DNA of 64,000 nucleotides from Oceanispirochaeta sp. M1 (GTDB lineage: Bacteria > Spirochaetota > Spirochaetia > DSM-2461). This document shows, piece by piece, positions 40,012 through 50,500 of the stretch (position 1 is its first letter; the number at the start of each line of letters is the position of its first letter). The position numbers were made by a program, and so were the translations under genes. The notes under the pieces are model-generated. The model did no database searches and was not told the origin of the DNA. It saw only the letters and a program-made list of their open reading frames with translations. The stretch is taken from positions 32,130 to 96,129 of the forward strand of contig NZ_QQPQ01000022.1 of the NCBI RefSeq assembly GCF_003346715.1. The letters are read 5' to 3'.

Positions 40012-41760
40012 ATGAAAGAATTTCATGGAATCTCAGCTTCTCCGGGCATTGTTATCTCAAATGCATATCTTTATAACGAAGAGAGTTTTTCTGTCCCCCG
40101 TTACAGTATTACTGAACGGGAGATCGATTTTGAAATAGAGCGTTACAATAATGCTATTCAATCTGCCTCTGAAGAATTGACAGAACTGAAAACAAGTATT
40201 ACCAGGGAACACAGCGAAGAAGAAGCCCGTTTCCTTGATTCTCATATACTTATGCTTCACGATCCAATGTTTAAGGATCAGGTTTTTGAGAAGCTCAGAA
40301 CAGATATGTTCAATGTTGAATGGATCGTTCAAAGTGTGATTCAAGCCCTTGTTAATAAGCTGAACGCATCAGGTGATATCTATATGCAGGAACGCACAAT
40401 GGATATGAATGATGTTGCCAAGAGAATCATCAATACATTGCTGATGCGTAAGCGAATATCCCTGGCCGACCTTTCCAGTGAAGTCATCATTGTTACTCCC
40501 GACCTTCTCCCCTCTGATACACTGTTGATGAATAAATGGATGGTGAAGGGGATTGCCATGGACGCGGGGGGACGAACTTCCCATACGGCTATCCTGGCCC
40601 GTTCCTTCGGAATACCGGCGATTCTAGGTCTCAGAAGTATAACAAAAGAAGTTTCTGACGGAGATCTTCTGATTATAGACGGTCAGACCGGCCTGGTTAT
40701 TGTTAATCCCGATAAAGAGACTCTTAAGCGATATAAAAAGAAGCAGACTGTAAATTTGAAGAGGGAATCTGAACTTTTCAATCTGGTGAATCTTCCTTCT
40801 GAGACAAGAGACGGTAAGAAGATTGATCTTAAGGCCAATATTGAAGTTCCTGATGAGCTGGATTCGGTTCATGCCTACAATGCTTCGGGAATCGGTTTGT
40901 TCCGTAGCGAGTTTCTTGTTATGCAGAGTGGGCAGGAGCTGGATGAAGAGCTTCAGTTCGAAGTCTATAAAAAAATTGTTCTGGGTATGGAAGGAGCATC
41001 TGTTACCATCAGAACTCTGGATGTCGGCGGAGATAAGCTTATTCGTGAGATAGCTCAGAAAAATGAGAAAAACCCTCTCCTTGGATGGCGGGCAATCCGT
41101 TTCTGTCTGGAGAGAGTCGATATATTCAAGGTTCAGCTGAGAGCTATACTGAGGGCTTCTGCTTTCGGTACCGTTAGAATCATGTTCCCCATGATCTCAG
41201 GTATAGAAGAGCTGGAGCGTGCCATAAAAGTATTAAATTCAGTAAAAAAGGATCTGAAGGCTGAAGGGATTGCTTTTTCAGAGGATATCCCTGTAGGATG
41301 CATGATCGAAGTTCCTTCTGCAGCAATGACATCTGACATTCTGGCAAGGAAGGCGGACTTCTTTTCCATTGGGACAAACGATTTAATCCAGTACACCATT
41401 GCAGTCGACCGGGGTAATGAGAAGATTGCCAGCATGTATGAACCATTCCATCCCGCCGTTTTACGGCTTATCAGGATGGTTGTAGAAAACGGTCATGAGG
41501 CGGGAATACCCGTAGGGATGTGCGGCGAAATGGCCGGCGACCCCCTGGCGACTGTTATTCTTTTGGGACTTGGGCTGGATGAATTAAGTATGAGTGCTTT
41601 CGGTATTCCCGAAATTAAACGGATTATCCGTTCCACCACCATACTGGAATCCGAGGAATTTATCGGAACCCTGATGGATATGAAAAGCTTTAAGGACATA
41701 GACCGCTATGTCCGCAACTGGATGGAGGAACGATTTGAGTTTATCACAGGACAGGGTTAA
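40012..41760 (+). CDS. ptsI: Phosphoenolpyruvate-protein phosphotransferase (PTS enzyme I)
   Basis: 582 aa, usual length. Swivelling-domain active site GGRTSHTAILARSFGIPA with His191; PEP-binding barrel: SGIGLFRSEFLVMQ, IRTLDVGGDK, GWRAIRFCLE, FFSIGTNDLIQYT and PVGMCGEMAGDP with Cys504. It takes phosphate from PEP and passes it to HPr. No ptsH, EII or hprK lies nearby. The start of der overlaps its 3' end by 26 nt. Confidence 0.95.
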   Translation: MKEFHGISASPGIVISNAYLYNEESFSVPRYSITEREIDFEIERYNNAIQSASEELTELKTSITREHSEEEARFLDSHILMLHDPMFKDQVFEKLRTDMFNVEWIVQSVIQALVNKLNASGDIYMQERTMDMNDVAKRIINTLLMRKRISLADLSSEVIIVTPDLLPSDTLLMNKWMVKGIAMDAGGRTSHTAILARSFGIPAILGLRSITKEVSDGDLLIIDGQTGLVIVNPDKETLKRYKKKQTVNLKRESELFNLVNLPSETRDGKKIDLKANIEVPDELDSVHAYNASGIGLFRSEFLVMQSGQELDEELQFEVYKKIVLGMEGASVTIRTLDVGGDKLIREIAQKNEKNPLLGWRAIRFCLERVDIFKVQLRAILRASAFGTVRIMFPMISGIEELERAIKVLNSVKKDLKAEGIAFSEDIPVGCMIEVPSAAMTSDILARKADFFSIGTNDLIQYTIAVDRGNEKIASMYEPFHPAVLRLIRMVVENGHEAGIPVGMCGEMAGDPLATVILLGLGLDELSMSAFGIPEIKRIIRSTTILESEEFIGTLMDMKSFKDIDRYVRNWMEERFEFITGQG

Positions 41761-43081
41761 CAGACTCCCACGCGTAGTGATTGCCGGAAGGCCCAACGTA
41801 GGGAAATCAACCCTGTTTAACAGAATTATAAAGAAAAGAAAATCTATCACTGATCCCACTCCCGGAGTAACCCGGGATACGATATCCGAACGCTGTTTTA
41901 TAAATAATCAGGAAGTTATGCTCATGGATACCGGCGGTTTCAAGCTGGAACGTGATGATCAGTTTGATGAGCTTGTTGCTCAGAAATCACTTGAAATGCT
42001 GGAGAAAGGTGACCTTATCCTTTTTCTTATGGATGTAAATGATATCACCAGTGAAGATGAGACTTTTATTGAGAATCTTCGCCCCTATGAGAAAAAGGTT
42101 CTACTTGTTGTTAATAAGGTGGATCATCCTGAAAAGGAGAGTGAGATCTGGAATCTCTATTCCCTCGGTTTTGAGCATATAATTGCTGTCTCAGCCACTC
42201 ACGGCCGAAATATGGATGCGTTTCAGGATAAAATTATCTCAATGATCGATTTTTCCCTGTTTAACGGTGCTGCAGAAGAGGAAAAAGAACCCCATATCAG
42301 CATAGCCATTATGGGGAAACCTAATTCCGGTAAATCCACACTTACAAACCAGCTTACGGGTCAGGAGAACTCCATTGTTTCTCCTATCGCCGGTACAACC
42401 AGGGATGTTATTGAGGGACGTTTCCTTTATAAAAACAGGGAGTACCGTGTACTTGATACAGCAGGCATCCGCCGGAAAAAAAAGGTTGTGGAAGATGTGG
42501 AGTATTACTCCGTTAACAGGGCCTTTCATACAATCGATGAGTCGGACATTGTCTATCTTCTTATAGATGTAGAAGAAGGGCTGACCGAGCAGGATAAGAA
42601 AATCACCCAGCAGATTGTGAAAAACGGCAAGGGTGTTGTTATTGTACTGAATAAATGGGATACCACTGATGGAAGCAAAGAGACCTGGGATAAGGCCGTG
42701 GAACGGGTTCGTTTTCTCTTTCCTATTCTGAGTTTTGCCCCTGTTATGGCTGTTTCAGGTCTGAAAGGGTCCGGATTGGATAAACTTCTGGAAGAAACAG
42801 AAAAAGTTTATCGTCAGCTGACTAAGAGGGTGGAAACTTCGGCTCTCAACGAATCTCTCCGTTGCTGGACCGATTTTACCCCGATTCCTTCGGTAAAAGG
42901 AAGACGATATAAGCTGTTATATCTGACTCAGGTAACAACTCAACCAGTAAAATTCGTTTGCTTTGTTAATAGAGACAAGGGATTTCCCGATTCTTATAAA
43001 AGGTATCTATTGAATCAGATCCGTAAAGAGTACGGAATGTCCAAAATTCCTATCTCTATGGAGTTAAAGGAACGATCCTGA
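41735..43081 (+). CDS. der: Ribosome-associated GTPase Der (EngA)
   Basis: 448 aa from TTG 41735, chosen because GGAGGA (41724-41729) is 5 nt upstream; an in-frame ATG at 41708 has no such box and would add nine residues. Two GTPase domains: GRPNVGKST, DPTPGVTRD, MDTGGF, NKVD, then GKPNSGKST, AGTTRDVIEG, LDTAGIRRKKKV, NKWD; C-terminal KH-like domain. Acts in 50S assembly. Translation is probably coupled to ptsI. Confidence 0.96.
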   Translation: MSLSQDRVNRLPRVVIAGRPNVGKSTLFNRIIKKRKSITDPTPGVTRDTISERCFINNQEVMLMDTGGFKLERDDQFDELVAQKSLEMLEKGDLILFLMDVNDITSEDETFIENLRPYEKKVLLVVNKVDHPEKESEIWNLYSLGFEHIIAVSATHGRNMDAFQDKIISMIDFSLFNGAAEEEKEPHISIAIMGKPNSGKSTLTNQLTGQENSIVSPIAGTTRDVIEGRFLYKNREYRVLDTAGIRRKKKVVEDVEYYSVNRAFHTIDESDIVYLLIDVEEGLTEQDKKITQQIVKNGKGVVIVLNKWDTTDGSKETWDKAVERVRFLFPILSFAPVMAVSGLKGSGLDKLLEETEKVYRQLTKRVETSALNESLRCWTDFTPIPSVKGRRYKLLYLTQVTTQPVKFVCFVNRDKGFPDSYKRYLLNQIRKEYGMSKIPISMELKERS

Positions 43082-43106
43082 TCATTCATAGAACCGGGAG
43101 TGGTTT

Positions 43107-44525
43107 ATGAGTTGCAAGTCTGCCGGAATACATCTGATATTCTTTCTTATGTTTCCGGCAATCTCTATTTTTTCTCAAACGTCCTTCCTTGAGGAAGCTG
43201 CTATTCTGGAAGGAGCATCCTTCCATGAAAATATTGAAGTACGTTCGGCTATGACCGATACCATCAATGCCCCCTTCTACTCGTTACTGGCAAGGCAGAA
43301 AGAGATTCATTCTCAGATCCTGTCACCGGTAGCTGTAGAATTTGAACTCAGGAAATCTGAGGATTCATTCTATCTGCTATACAAAAATGAGCTGGACTAT
43401 AAGTACCCTGTGTGGGGGCGTGGTAATTACATCATCAAACGAGATCTCAGGACCGGTGAGTTCCTGCAGATCAAAATATTCCTTCAAAATGACGAAATGT
43501 CCTATATCCGTCTATTCCCTCTTGGAGAAGACAGGAGTTCTCTTGAACTCTCTCTCTACGGCATGACGCTGTACAGCGGTATTGTTCTTCCTGTCTCCAT
43601 CGAAGATCTTTCTGTAAGCTCCTTTGCCCGGATTATGTTTCTGAGTAAAGGGACCATCCGCTGGGATCAGATTTTTACAGATGCTTTTTATCCCGAGTGG
43701 AGAAGTGTTGCGGCTCTTCAGAGTGCCCTTCGGAATGATATGGGTTCCCTTTTTGAGACAGAAGACGGAGGAATGGATTCAGACGGGAACTTTGCCTTTA
43801 TTAAAGATGGAAGTCTGAGCGGAGAAGATGGGGGTGTAAACTGTTCAGGTTTTGCAAAATGGGTTGCCGACGGAATTCTGCTGTCCCGGGGTGCTGAAAC
43901 ACTTCTGGATTTTGAATCCTTAAAAGTGCCCACTGAAACTGAAAGCAGGAAGAACAATCCCTGGAGCAGTGCCCGGGTGGATAGAGATCCCTATTTTGGT
44001 CTGGACTGGTGCAGGAATATTGCTGTAGCTCTGAGACTTTCAGAACCTGGAGGATCAGTTGATAGTCCTCTTGATATGGATGTAAAAACTGTCCCTTTTT
44101 TTGACTACAAAGACAATGTGGGATATAGACTGGATAAAGTGAAGACTTTGCTTTATCTTCAGGCAGTAAAGGAACCCGGATCTTTTTATCTGGGAACAAT
44201 CAACTCCCTTTATGGAGAAGACCCTGCACTATGGCAGTATCACCATGTGGCACTTTTTTTTCCCTGGTTTGATGAGAATGGAGATTTTCATCTGGAAGTA
44301 CTGGAGACCGGAACTGTTTCTTCGGTTGAGAATCTTAAATATAGATATCCTCAGAGTTATTTACATCTGAGTAAGGCAAAGGCTTCCGATTATATTTCAC
44401 CCTGGCCATCAGGTTCTGAGAGGATCACTCATATGGATTCTGTTGGTGAAAGGCTTCCTGAGGCTGAAGCAGAGGATGCAGTGGAGATTGATACAGAGAC
44501 ATTAGTTGAGACTTTTGCACGGTAA
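43107..44525 (+). CDS. Exported NlpC/P60-like protein of unknown role
   Basis: 472 aa. Signal peptide: hydrophobic HLIFFLMFPAISIFSQ (residues ~9-24). No named family recognised, but the C-terminal half has GGVNCSGFAKWV (Cys246) and QYHHVALFFPW (His379/His380), which match the order and local sequence of the NlpC/P60 papain-like Cys...His core (xCSGFxxxx then HVALY). If so it would be a periplasmic cell-wall peptidase or amidase; alternatively a catalytically dead structural relative. GGGAG precedes the ATG by 6 nt. It precedes the exbB operon by 150 nt. Confidence 0.7.
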   Translation: MSCKSAGIHLIFFLMFPAISIFSQTSFLEEAAILEGASFHENIEVRSAMTDTINAPFYSLLARQKEIHSQILSPVAVEFELRKSEDSFYLLYKNELDYKYPVWGRGNYIIKRDLRTGEFLQIKIFLQNDEMSYIRLFPLGEDRSSLELSLYGMTLYSGIVLPVSIEDLSVSSFARIMFLSKGTIRWDQIFTDAFYPEWRSVAALQSALRNDMGSLFETEDGGMDSDGNFAFIKDGSLSGEDGGVNCSGFAKWVADGILLSRGAETLLDFESLKVPTETESRKNNPWSSARVDRDPYFGLDWCRNIAVALRLSEPGGSVDSPLDMDVKTVPFFDYKDNVGYRLDKVKTLLYLQAVKEPGSFYLGTINSLYGEDPALWQYHHVALFFPWFDENGDFHLEVLETGTVSSVENLKYRYPQSYLHLSKAKASDYISPWPSGSERITHMDSVGERLPEAEAEDAVEIDTETLVETFAR

Positions 44526-44597
44526 TCTATGCCATTCGGCACATAGAAAGAAGCCTCTCGGGGCGTTAAATTATGAAACATCAGGACGTATTGAGTC

Positions 44598-44658
44598 TTG
44601 AGCCATCTAGGCCCTTAGGGCTCAATTGTAAAAACACGGAAGTGATGTTATTCACTTC
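44598..44658 (+). promoter_or_regulatory. Two hairpins in the leader of exbB
   Basis: TTGAGCC (44598-44604)/GGCTCAA (44619-44625), then GAAGTGA (44639-44645)/TCACTTC (44652-44658). Neither is followed by a T-run. The second ends about 5 nt before the AGGAGAG Shine-Dalgarno of exbB and might modulate its translation. Confidence 0.4.
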
Positions 44659-44677
44659 TGTAGAATAGGAGAGTTTT

Positions 44678-45421
44678 ATGCTCGATATATTAGACAAAGG
44701 CGGAATCATCCTGTGGATTATCATCGGATTATCCATTCTGGCGGCAGCCATTATTATTGAAAGACTTCTGTTCTTTAAAAGGATCAGAATTGATGAGGAC
44801 AAACTTTTTGTCAGAATCAAGGGTGCACTAGCTAAAAAGCATTATGATGAAGCCCTGTCTATCTGTGATAGTAATGTGTCTCCTCTCACAGGACTGATGA
44901 AGGTAGGTATCAACCACAGAGATCAGCCTGAAATTATTCAGAAAGAGGTCCTCAAGGATGCCGCACGTCAGGAGATTCCTCAACTTGAGCGCTTTCTGAC
45001 CCCTCTGGGAACCATAGCCCATATTTCCCCCCTTCTGGGACTTCTTGGTACCGTAACAGGTAATATCAAGTCCTTCGGTATCCTGGGCGGCGGAACAGCA
45101 CTGGGAGATCCTTCAGTTCTTGCTAAAGGAATATCAGAAGCCCTGATTACAACAGCAGCCGGTCTGATCGTTTCCATCCCGGCAGTAATCTTTTATAACT
45201 ACCTAGTTAAGAAAGTAGAAAATATTCTGATTAATATGGAAAACCAGGTTAATGAAATGATTCTGCTTTTAAAGGGTACCCAGCAGAGAGAAGAACCACT
45301 CAGACCCCCTCGTAGAGCTGAGCCCTCAGCTGCAAGCCGCAGAGTAGAGGCTAACACAGTCCGTAGAGCGGAGCCGCCCAAAAAACCGCATAGAGAGGAG
45401 CCGGCGGGAGAGCGTTCATGA
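44678..45421 (+). CDS. exbB: MotA/TolQ/ExbB proton channel family protein
   Basis: 247 aa. Three membrane segments: residues ~8-28 (ILWIIIGLSILAAAIIIERL), ~110-130 and ~150-175. Conserved blocks: LERFLTPLGTIAHISPLLGL, LGTVTGNIKSFGILG and ISEALITTAAGLIVSIPAVI. The basic C-terminal tail is Arg/Pro/Glu repeats (RRAEPSAASRRVE). It forms the proton channel driving TonB-type energy transfer; exbD follows with a 4-nt overlap. Confidence 0.9.
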   Translation: MLDILDKGGIILWIIIGLSILAAAIIIERLLFFKRIRIDEDKLFVRIKGALAKKHYDEALSICDSNVSPLTGLMKVGINHRDQPEIIQKEVLKDAARQEIPQLERFLTPLGTIAHISPLLGLLGTVTGNIKSFGILGGGTALGDPSVLAKGISEALITTAAGLIVSIPAVIFYNYLVKKVENILINMENQVNEMILLLKGTQQREEPLRPPRRAEPSAASRRVEANTVRRAEPPKKPHREEPAGERS

Positions 45422-45834
45422 TATTTGAAAGAAGGCTTAAGCCTCATATCAATGTAGATCTGACTCCCTTGATCGATGTTGTGTTTCAGCTGGTTATTTT
45501 CTTTATGATTTCATCAGTATTCAACACTGCACCGGGGATTACTCTGGAACTGCCTGAATCGGCAACTTCAGAAAATGTGGAAATCACCGAGCTTCGTCTG
45601 ACTGTTCAATCTGATGAAAATATCTTTGTGAATAAAGAAAGCTGCACTCTCCTGACCCTTGAAGAGACTCTGATTACCGTTATTGAACGGGAACATATGG
45701 AGGCTCCGGTTGTGGTTCTGGATGGCAATAAGGATATCCCTTATCAATTGATGATTGAAATTCTGGATATACTCAGACGGCAGGGATTTGACGGCGTCAA
45801 CCTTGTCACCAGTGAGAAATCTGAGGATCCCTGA
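45418..45834 (+). CDS. exbD: Biopolymer transport protein ExbD/TolR
   Basis: 138 aa. One membrane helix with the family motif INVDLTPLIDVVFQLVIFFM (the functionally important Asp is present), then a periplasmic domain ending PYQLMIEILDILRRQGFDGV. Overlaps exbB (ATGA) and tonB (TGATG), so the three are a coupled operon. Confidence 0.93.
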   Translation: MIFERRLKPHINVDLTPLIDVVFQLVIFFMISSVFNTAPGITLELPESATSENVEITELRLTVQSDENIFVNKESCTLLTLEETLITVIEREHMEAPVVVLDGNKDIPYQLMIEILDILRRQGFDGVNLVTSEKSEDP

Positions 45835-46775
45835 TGACTCCCTATCAGCAGAAAAAGCAGAACAGGAGAACTCTGATCAGTTTTCTGGCCGCTTTTCTTT
45901 TTCATCTTCTGATCGTGGGCGGGGTTCTGCTTTATGATTATCTGTTTGTAGAAGAATTGAATGAGTTTTCCGGGCCGGTTCTGGTTAAGCTCGGTGAACC
46001 TGAGGGTGAGGATATACCTGTTCTCCCTGAAGAGGACACGCCGGTAAATGATGTTCCTGAAGATTCATCTACTCCTTCACAGGCCTCAGATATCCCTGAT
46101 TCGCCTTCTGATGCCCCATCTGTACCTGAACCTGTCAGTGATGATGCGGTGAGACCCGCCACTGAAGAAGCTCTTCTCTCTGATCCATCCGATAAGGTCG
46201 AGGACTCTTCTCCCGAAGAGAGCCCTTTAGAAACTCAGCCAGAAACTCCTTCAGAGCCAAAGGTTCAGATTGTATCGGGTGAAGAAGCCGGAAACTCCTT
46301 TGAGTATCAGTATAATTCGGAAGGTAATGTAGGCCGCTCTCTGGGAGCAGAGATATATCTCTATATGCCCCTTCCTCAATTTATCAATATGGATCTCTTT
46401 GACAAGGTGAAAGGTGATTCCTATTCTCCCGGCACAAGCCGGAAGGATTTTATCCTGAAATATTACAAAAAATTCAACGAAGAACTGGCTCTGCAGTATG
46501 CTCCTGTTACAGACGATGTGAGAGCTCTCTGGGATTATCTGATAGACGCAGGTTATGATTATCAGAATGCAGATTACAAGACTGACGGCTACCTGAGACC
46601 TGTTATTCTCTCTTTCAGCATCTCTCCCGAAGGTGATCTACTCAATGTTGAAATCCAGAAAAGCTCAGGGAATCCTGATGTGGATCAGGCTGTAAAGGTA
46701 GGTTTTCAGAATGCTGCATTTTACAATTCTGTAGACCGGGAAATAAACGGACGTTTTACTTATCGCTTTCAGTAA
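45834..46775 (+). CDS. tonB: TonB-family energy transducer
   Basis: 313 aa. One N-terminal membrane helix (TLISFLAAFLFHLLIVGGVL, about residues 13-35), a long Pro/Asp/Glu/Ser spacer (~50-145; acidic rather than the usual Lys/Pro), and a C-terminal domain with LRPVILSFSISPEGDLLNVE and IQKSSGNPDVDQAVK, which fits TonB-C. No cognate outer-membrane receptor lies nearby. Confidence 0.85.
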   Translation: MTPYQQKKQNRRTLISFLAAFLFHLLIVGGVLLYDYLFVEELNEFSGPVLVKLGEPEGEDIPVLPEEDTPVNDVPEDSSTPSQASDIPDSPSDAPSVPEPVSDDAVRPATEEALLSDPSDKVEDSSPEESPLETQPETPSEPKVQIVSGEEAGNSFEYQYNSEGNVGRSLGAEIYLYMPLPQFINMDLFDKVKGDSYSPGTSRKDFILKYYKKFNEELALQYAPVTDDVRALWDYLIDAGYDYQNADYKTDGYLRPVILSFSISPEGDLLNVEIQKSSGNPDVDQAVKVGFQNAAFYNSVDREINGRFTYRFQ

Positions 46776-46877
46776 GGGCCTTTGAGAGGGGGGGCTGTTC
46801 ATAGAGAAACAGCTTGCCAATTCGTCGTCATTCCTGTAGTGTAGAAACAGATTACAAACGGATGGTACCACTGAATC

Positions 46878-47543
46878 ATGGCAATAAAAGCGGTCGCTTT
46901 TGACATTGACGGAACCCTTTATCCTAATCGCAGGATGGTGTTTCACTCTATTCCATTTCTTATAACTCATTTTTCTCTGGTTAAGGAATTCAATGAAGCC
47001 AGAAAAGAGCTCCGCAAACTGGAGAATATCAGCGATTTCAGGAAGACTCAGTCAGAGATTCTTGGAAAGAGGCTGAATATTACTCCCGGGGAGACAGCTC
47101 ATCTCGTTGAGAAAATCTTTTACAAAAAGTGGGAAAATGTCTTCAAGAGGGTCAGGCCCTATGCCGGACTGCAGAAGGCTATTGAGGATCTGAAGGCTAG
47201 AAATCTCAGACTGGGAGTGCTTTCGGACTTTCCTGTGGGTAATAAACTTAATTATTTTTCCGTGGACGGTCACTGGGATGTTGCCATGTCCAGCGAAGAG
47301 ACAGGTTACCTGAAACCCCATGCCAAACCCTTTCTGGTTCTTGCCGAAAAACTGGGCTGCAAACCGGAAGAGATTCTCTATGTGGGTAACAGCTATAAAT
47401 ATGATGTTATAGGTGCTTCTGCCGCCGGGATGAAAACAGTTTATATTCAGTGGCAGGGAAAGGAAGTTCCCGAGGCCGATCTCACAATCCGTAATTACCG
47501 GCATTTTTCCCGGAAGATAGAATTTCTTCTGAGAGAGGAGTAG
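46878..47543 (+). CDS. HAD-superfamily hydrolase (phosphatase-like)
   Basis: 221 aa. Motif I FDIDGTLYPN (Asp9/Asp11), helical cap, motif II LSDF, and motifs III/IV ETGYLKPHAKPF and YVGNSYKYDVIGASAAGM. Most members are small-molecule phosphatases. No Shine-Dalgarno precedes the ATG; a possible TTGCCA-N17-TAGTGT promoter lies upstream. Three nucleotides separate it from the coiled-coil gene, so they are probably one operon. Confidence 0.88.
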   Translation: MAIKAVAFDIDGTLYPNRRMVFHSIPFLITHFSLVKEFNEARKELRKLENISDFRKTQSEILGKRLNITPGETAHLVEKIFYKKWENVFKRVRPYAGLQKAIEDLKARNLRLGVLSDFPVGNKLNYFSVDGHWDVAMSSEETGYLKPHAKPFLVLAEKLGCKPEEILYVGNSYKYDVIGASAAGMKTVYIQWQGKEVPEADLTIRNYRHFSRKIEFLLREE

Positions 47544-47546
47544 GAC

Positions 47547-50500
47547 ATGCTTTTTAATATCGGGGATATTATTGTACTTGCCATTGTCGTGCTGGTCCTT
47601 TTTCTTAACAGACAGTTTGATAAGAATAACCGCTCATTAGAGAAGGTTCGTAAGTATGCAGATAGGGTCAAGGATGAACTGGACCGTCTTGTAAATGAAA
47701 AAAAGACTCAGATACACGATCTGAGTATTGAGATTGAGGTTCAGGAGAAAACCAACAGGGAAATCCTTAAAAGGGTTGTTATGGCCAATGAAGAGTCAGC
47801 AGAGCGTTCAGAAGAGCTGGATACACTGAAAAACAGCCTTTCCAATGTAACCGGCCGCCTTGAAGAGCTTGATCTGCTCACCAGTAATGTGGATGAGAAT
47901 CTGCAGCGTATCAAAAAGGAATCAGAATATGTTGATTCTGTAGGTGTCCGGCTTAATGATCTGCTTAAGAAAAATGAAGAACTTCAGGGCGGAATGGCTG
48001 CCCTTCACGAAGCCTTTCGTCAGGATAATGCCAATGGTATGGCCAGCCTGAAAGAATCCTTCAATGAAGAGATGACTTCTGTCTACAGGCAGTTTATCTC
48101 TGATCTGCAGGGGGCAGAAATGAAGCTTGGAGAATTCTCATCTCATCTGGATGAGCTTTTAGAGAGCCGTGACAGAATTGCCCGTGAGAAGCTGGATGCC
48201 TTTACCGGACAGTGGATTTCGGTTGAAGAGAATTATATGGCACGCCTGGAGAAGGTGGCTTCCGAAGGTATTGAACTTGAATCAGATGCATTTCTTCAGT
48301 TGAAAGAAGTGCTGGGTTCTCATACCGATACACTTTCTGCCAGCTGGGCTTCTGAGCTGCAGAGACTTGAGCGTAAATATCAGGATGTCTCTGATGAGCT
48401 GAACAGCGGCATGGAACGCCTGGATGAAAATCATACTCTCTGGAAAGCACATTCTGAAGAAAATCTTAATGAATTTAATACACAGCTTGAAGCAGCCACC
48501 GGTGATCAGAGCAAGACTCTGGGTGCCATGAAAGAAGAGCTTGAAACCATGATGCAGGACTTCTCTGCTACACGAGCCGGTATGACTCGTCAGAAGGATG
48601 AGGTTCAGCAGGAACTTGAACGCCTGAGCAGCAGACTGATTACCCACAAAACAGACATTGACAGTCAGCTCCATGAGTTTGCAGATTCATTTACAGGCCG
48701 GATCGAAGATACCGCCGAAACTCTGCAGATTGAAGCTCTTAAGGCTATCGAGAATAAACTTAAAGACTATGAGAGCGGCTTTACACCCCGTTTCAGGAAA
48801 CTGGAACAGTTTATGGAAGATATGGACGTTCTGGAATCTTCTCTCCGTATGAGTATGGATGAGATCAGCAACAGAGTTCTTGGTGAGTTCTCCTCTTTTG
48901 ATCAGAAGATGCAGACCATCCGTTCCGATGAAGAGCGGGACACCGAAGAGCGTGCCCAGCAGATTCGCAGTGCCATGAATGAACTGGAGCAGGGGCTCGA
49001 TGAGCTCAAGAGCCGGGCTTATGACAATGTTTCGGCTCAGCTGCAGGTGTTTGAAGATGATTTTTTTGCAGATCTCAAGAAACGTGATGACAGTATTCAA
49101 AATTCACTTAAAGACTGGCAGGGAAATCTGGTACAGCAGATTGCCGATATGGCCGATCAGCAGAACCGGGACAGAACTGAAATGGAAAGAAGCTGTTCTG
49201 CCGAGCTTATTAAGAGGCTGGGTGAACTGCAGACCCGTGTATCACAGCAATTCGAAAAGTTTCAGACTCAGGTGGAATCCTTCAGAGAGTCTCTGGACAG
49301 TCGTGTGGATGAAGGGAATGCCCTGGTTTCCAACTATAAAGAGGAACTGCAGAATTCTGTTACCGGTCTCCGGGATGACTCCATGGACTTTATGAGCCGT
49401 GAGCTGGAGCGTCTCAGCATGGGCATGAACGAACGTATTGAAGTTTCTGAAAAGGATATCAATCAGAAAGTTGAGATCATGGTGAGTGATCTGGATCAGA
49501 GCCGCAGGGATTTCAGCACATTGACCGAAAGTATGCAGGGAGATGTCAGCGCATGGCAGCAGAGGATGCTGCAGCAGATCAAGGATGAAGAGATTCAGGT
49601 TCAGGAAAATTTGGATGAGTTTAAAAACGGATTTACTTCCGATCTGAGTGAACTCAGAGATGATTTTAAATCCCAGAAAGAGGAGCTGATCCTTTCAAGT
49701 AATGAGGAACGGGCCGATCTGAAACGGGATCTTGCGGGGATGAGTGAGAAAGTCTATCAGCTGCAGAGTGATCTCAGTGATAAAACAGAAAATACTCTTG
49801 AACGCTTTAACAGCGACTATAATCTTTTCACACTGGATTTTCAGAAGAAACTCCGGGAATCTCAGAATGATGCCGAGCTTAAGGTTCGGGAAATGCGTCA
49901 GGGTGTCAGTGATGCTCAGGAAAAGATGGACTCCTACCAGAAGAGGCTGGTGTCCAGAGTTGAGAATGATACCCGTCATCTGACTATTACTCTGGAAGAA
50001 ATAGAGAAGAAGCAGCAGGATTTCATTGCACAGACCCATGTCTTTGAGAAAGCCGATCGCCTGAAAGAGACTCTGTCCAGAAATATTCTGGAACTGAAGG
50101 GGGACATTCAGAAGGTAGATGCCAATATGGACCGCCTTAAGGATTATCAGAACGGTTTCGATAAGGTTCAGAATCAGTATCAGGGAATCCTTGATCAGAT
50201 CAACCGGTTTATGGATGAAAAGCAGAAGGTGGATGATCTGGAAGACAAGATCAGTTCCATGGTCAGTCTCTCAAGATCAGTGGATCTTAAGATGGATCAG
50301 ATCTCCTCACTCCACGATATGCTGCAGCAGTATCAGAGCAGGGTCAAAGAACTTGAGGATCAGCACCATGCTCTGGATTCCCGTTTTGTCAGAATGGAAG
50401 GGAAGGCCGGTCTTGTTGATAAGACCATTGATCAGATTGATGAATTCAGCGGTACAGTCGAGACATTGAAAGAGAATATACAGAATCTTAAGACTGAAAT

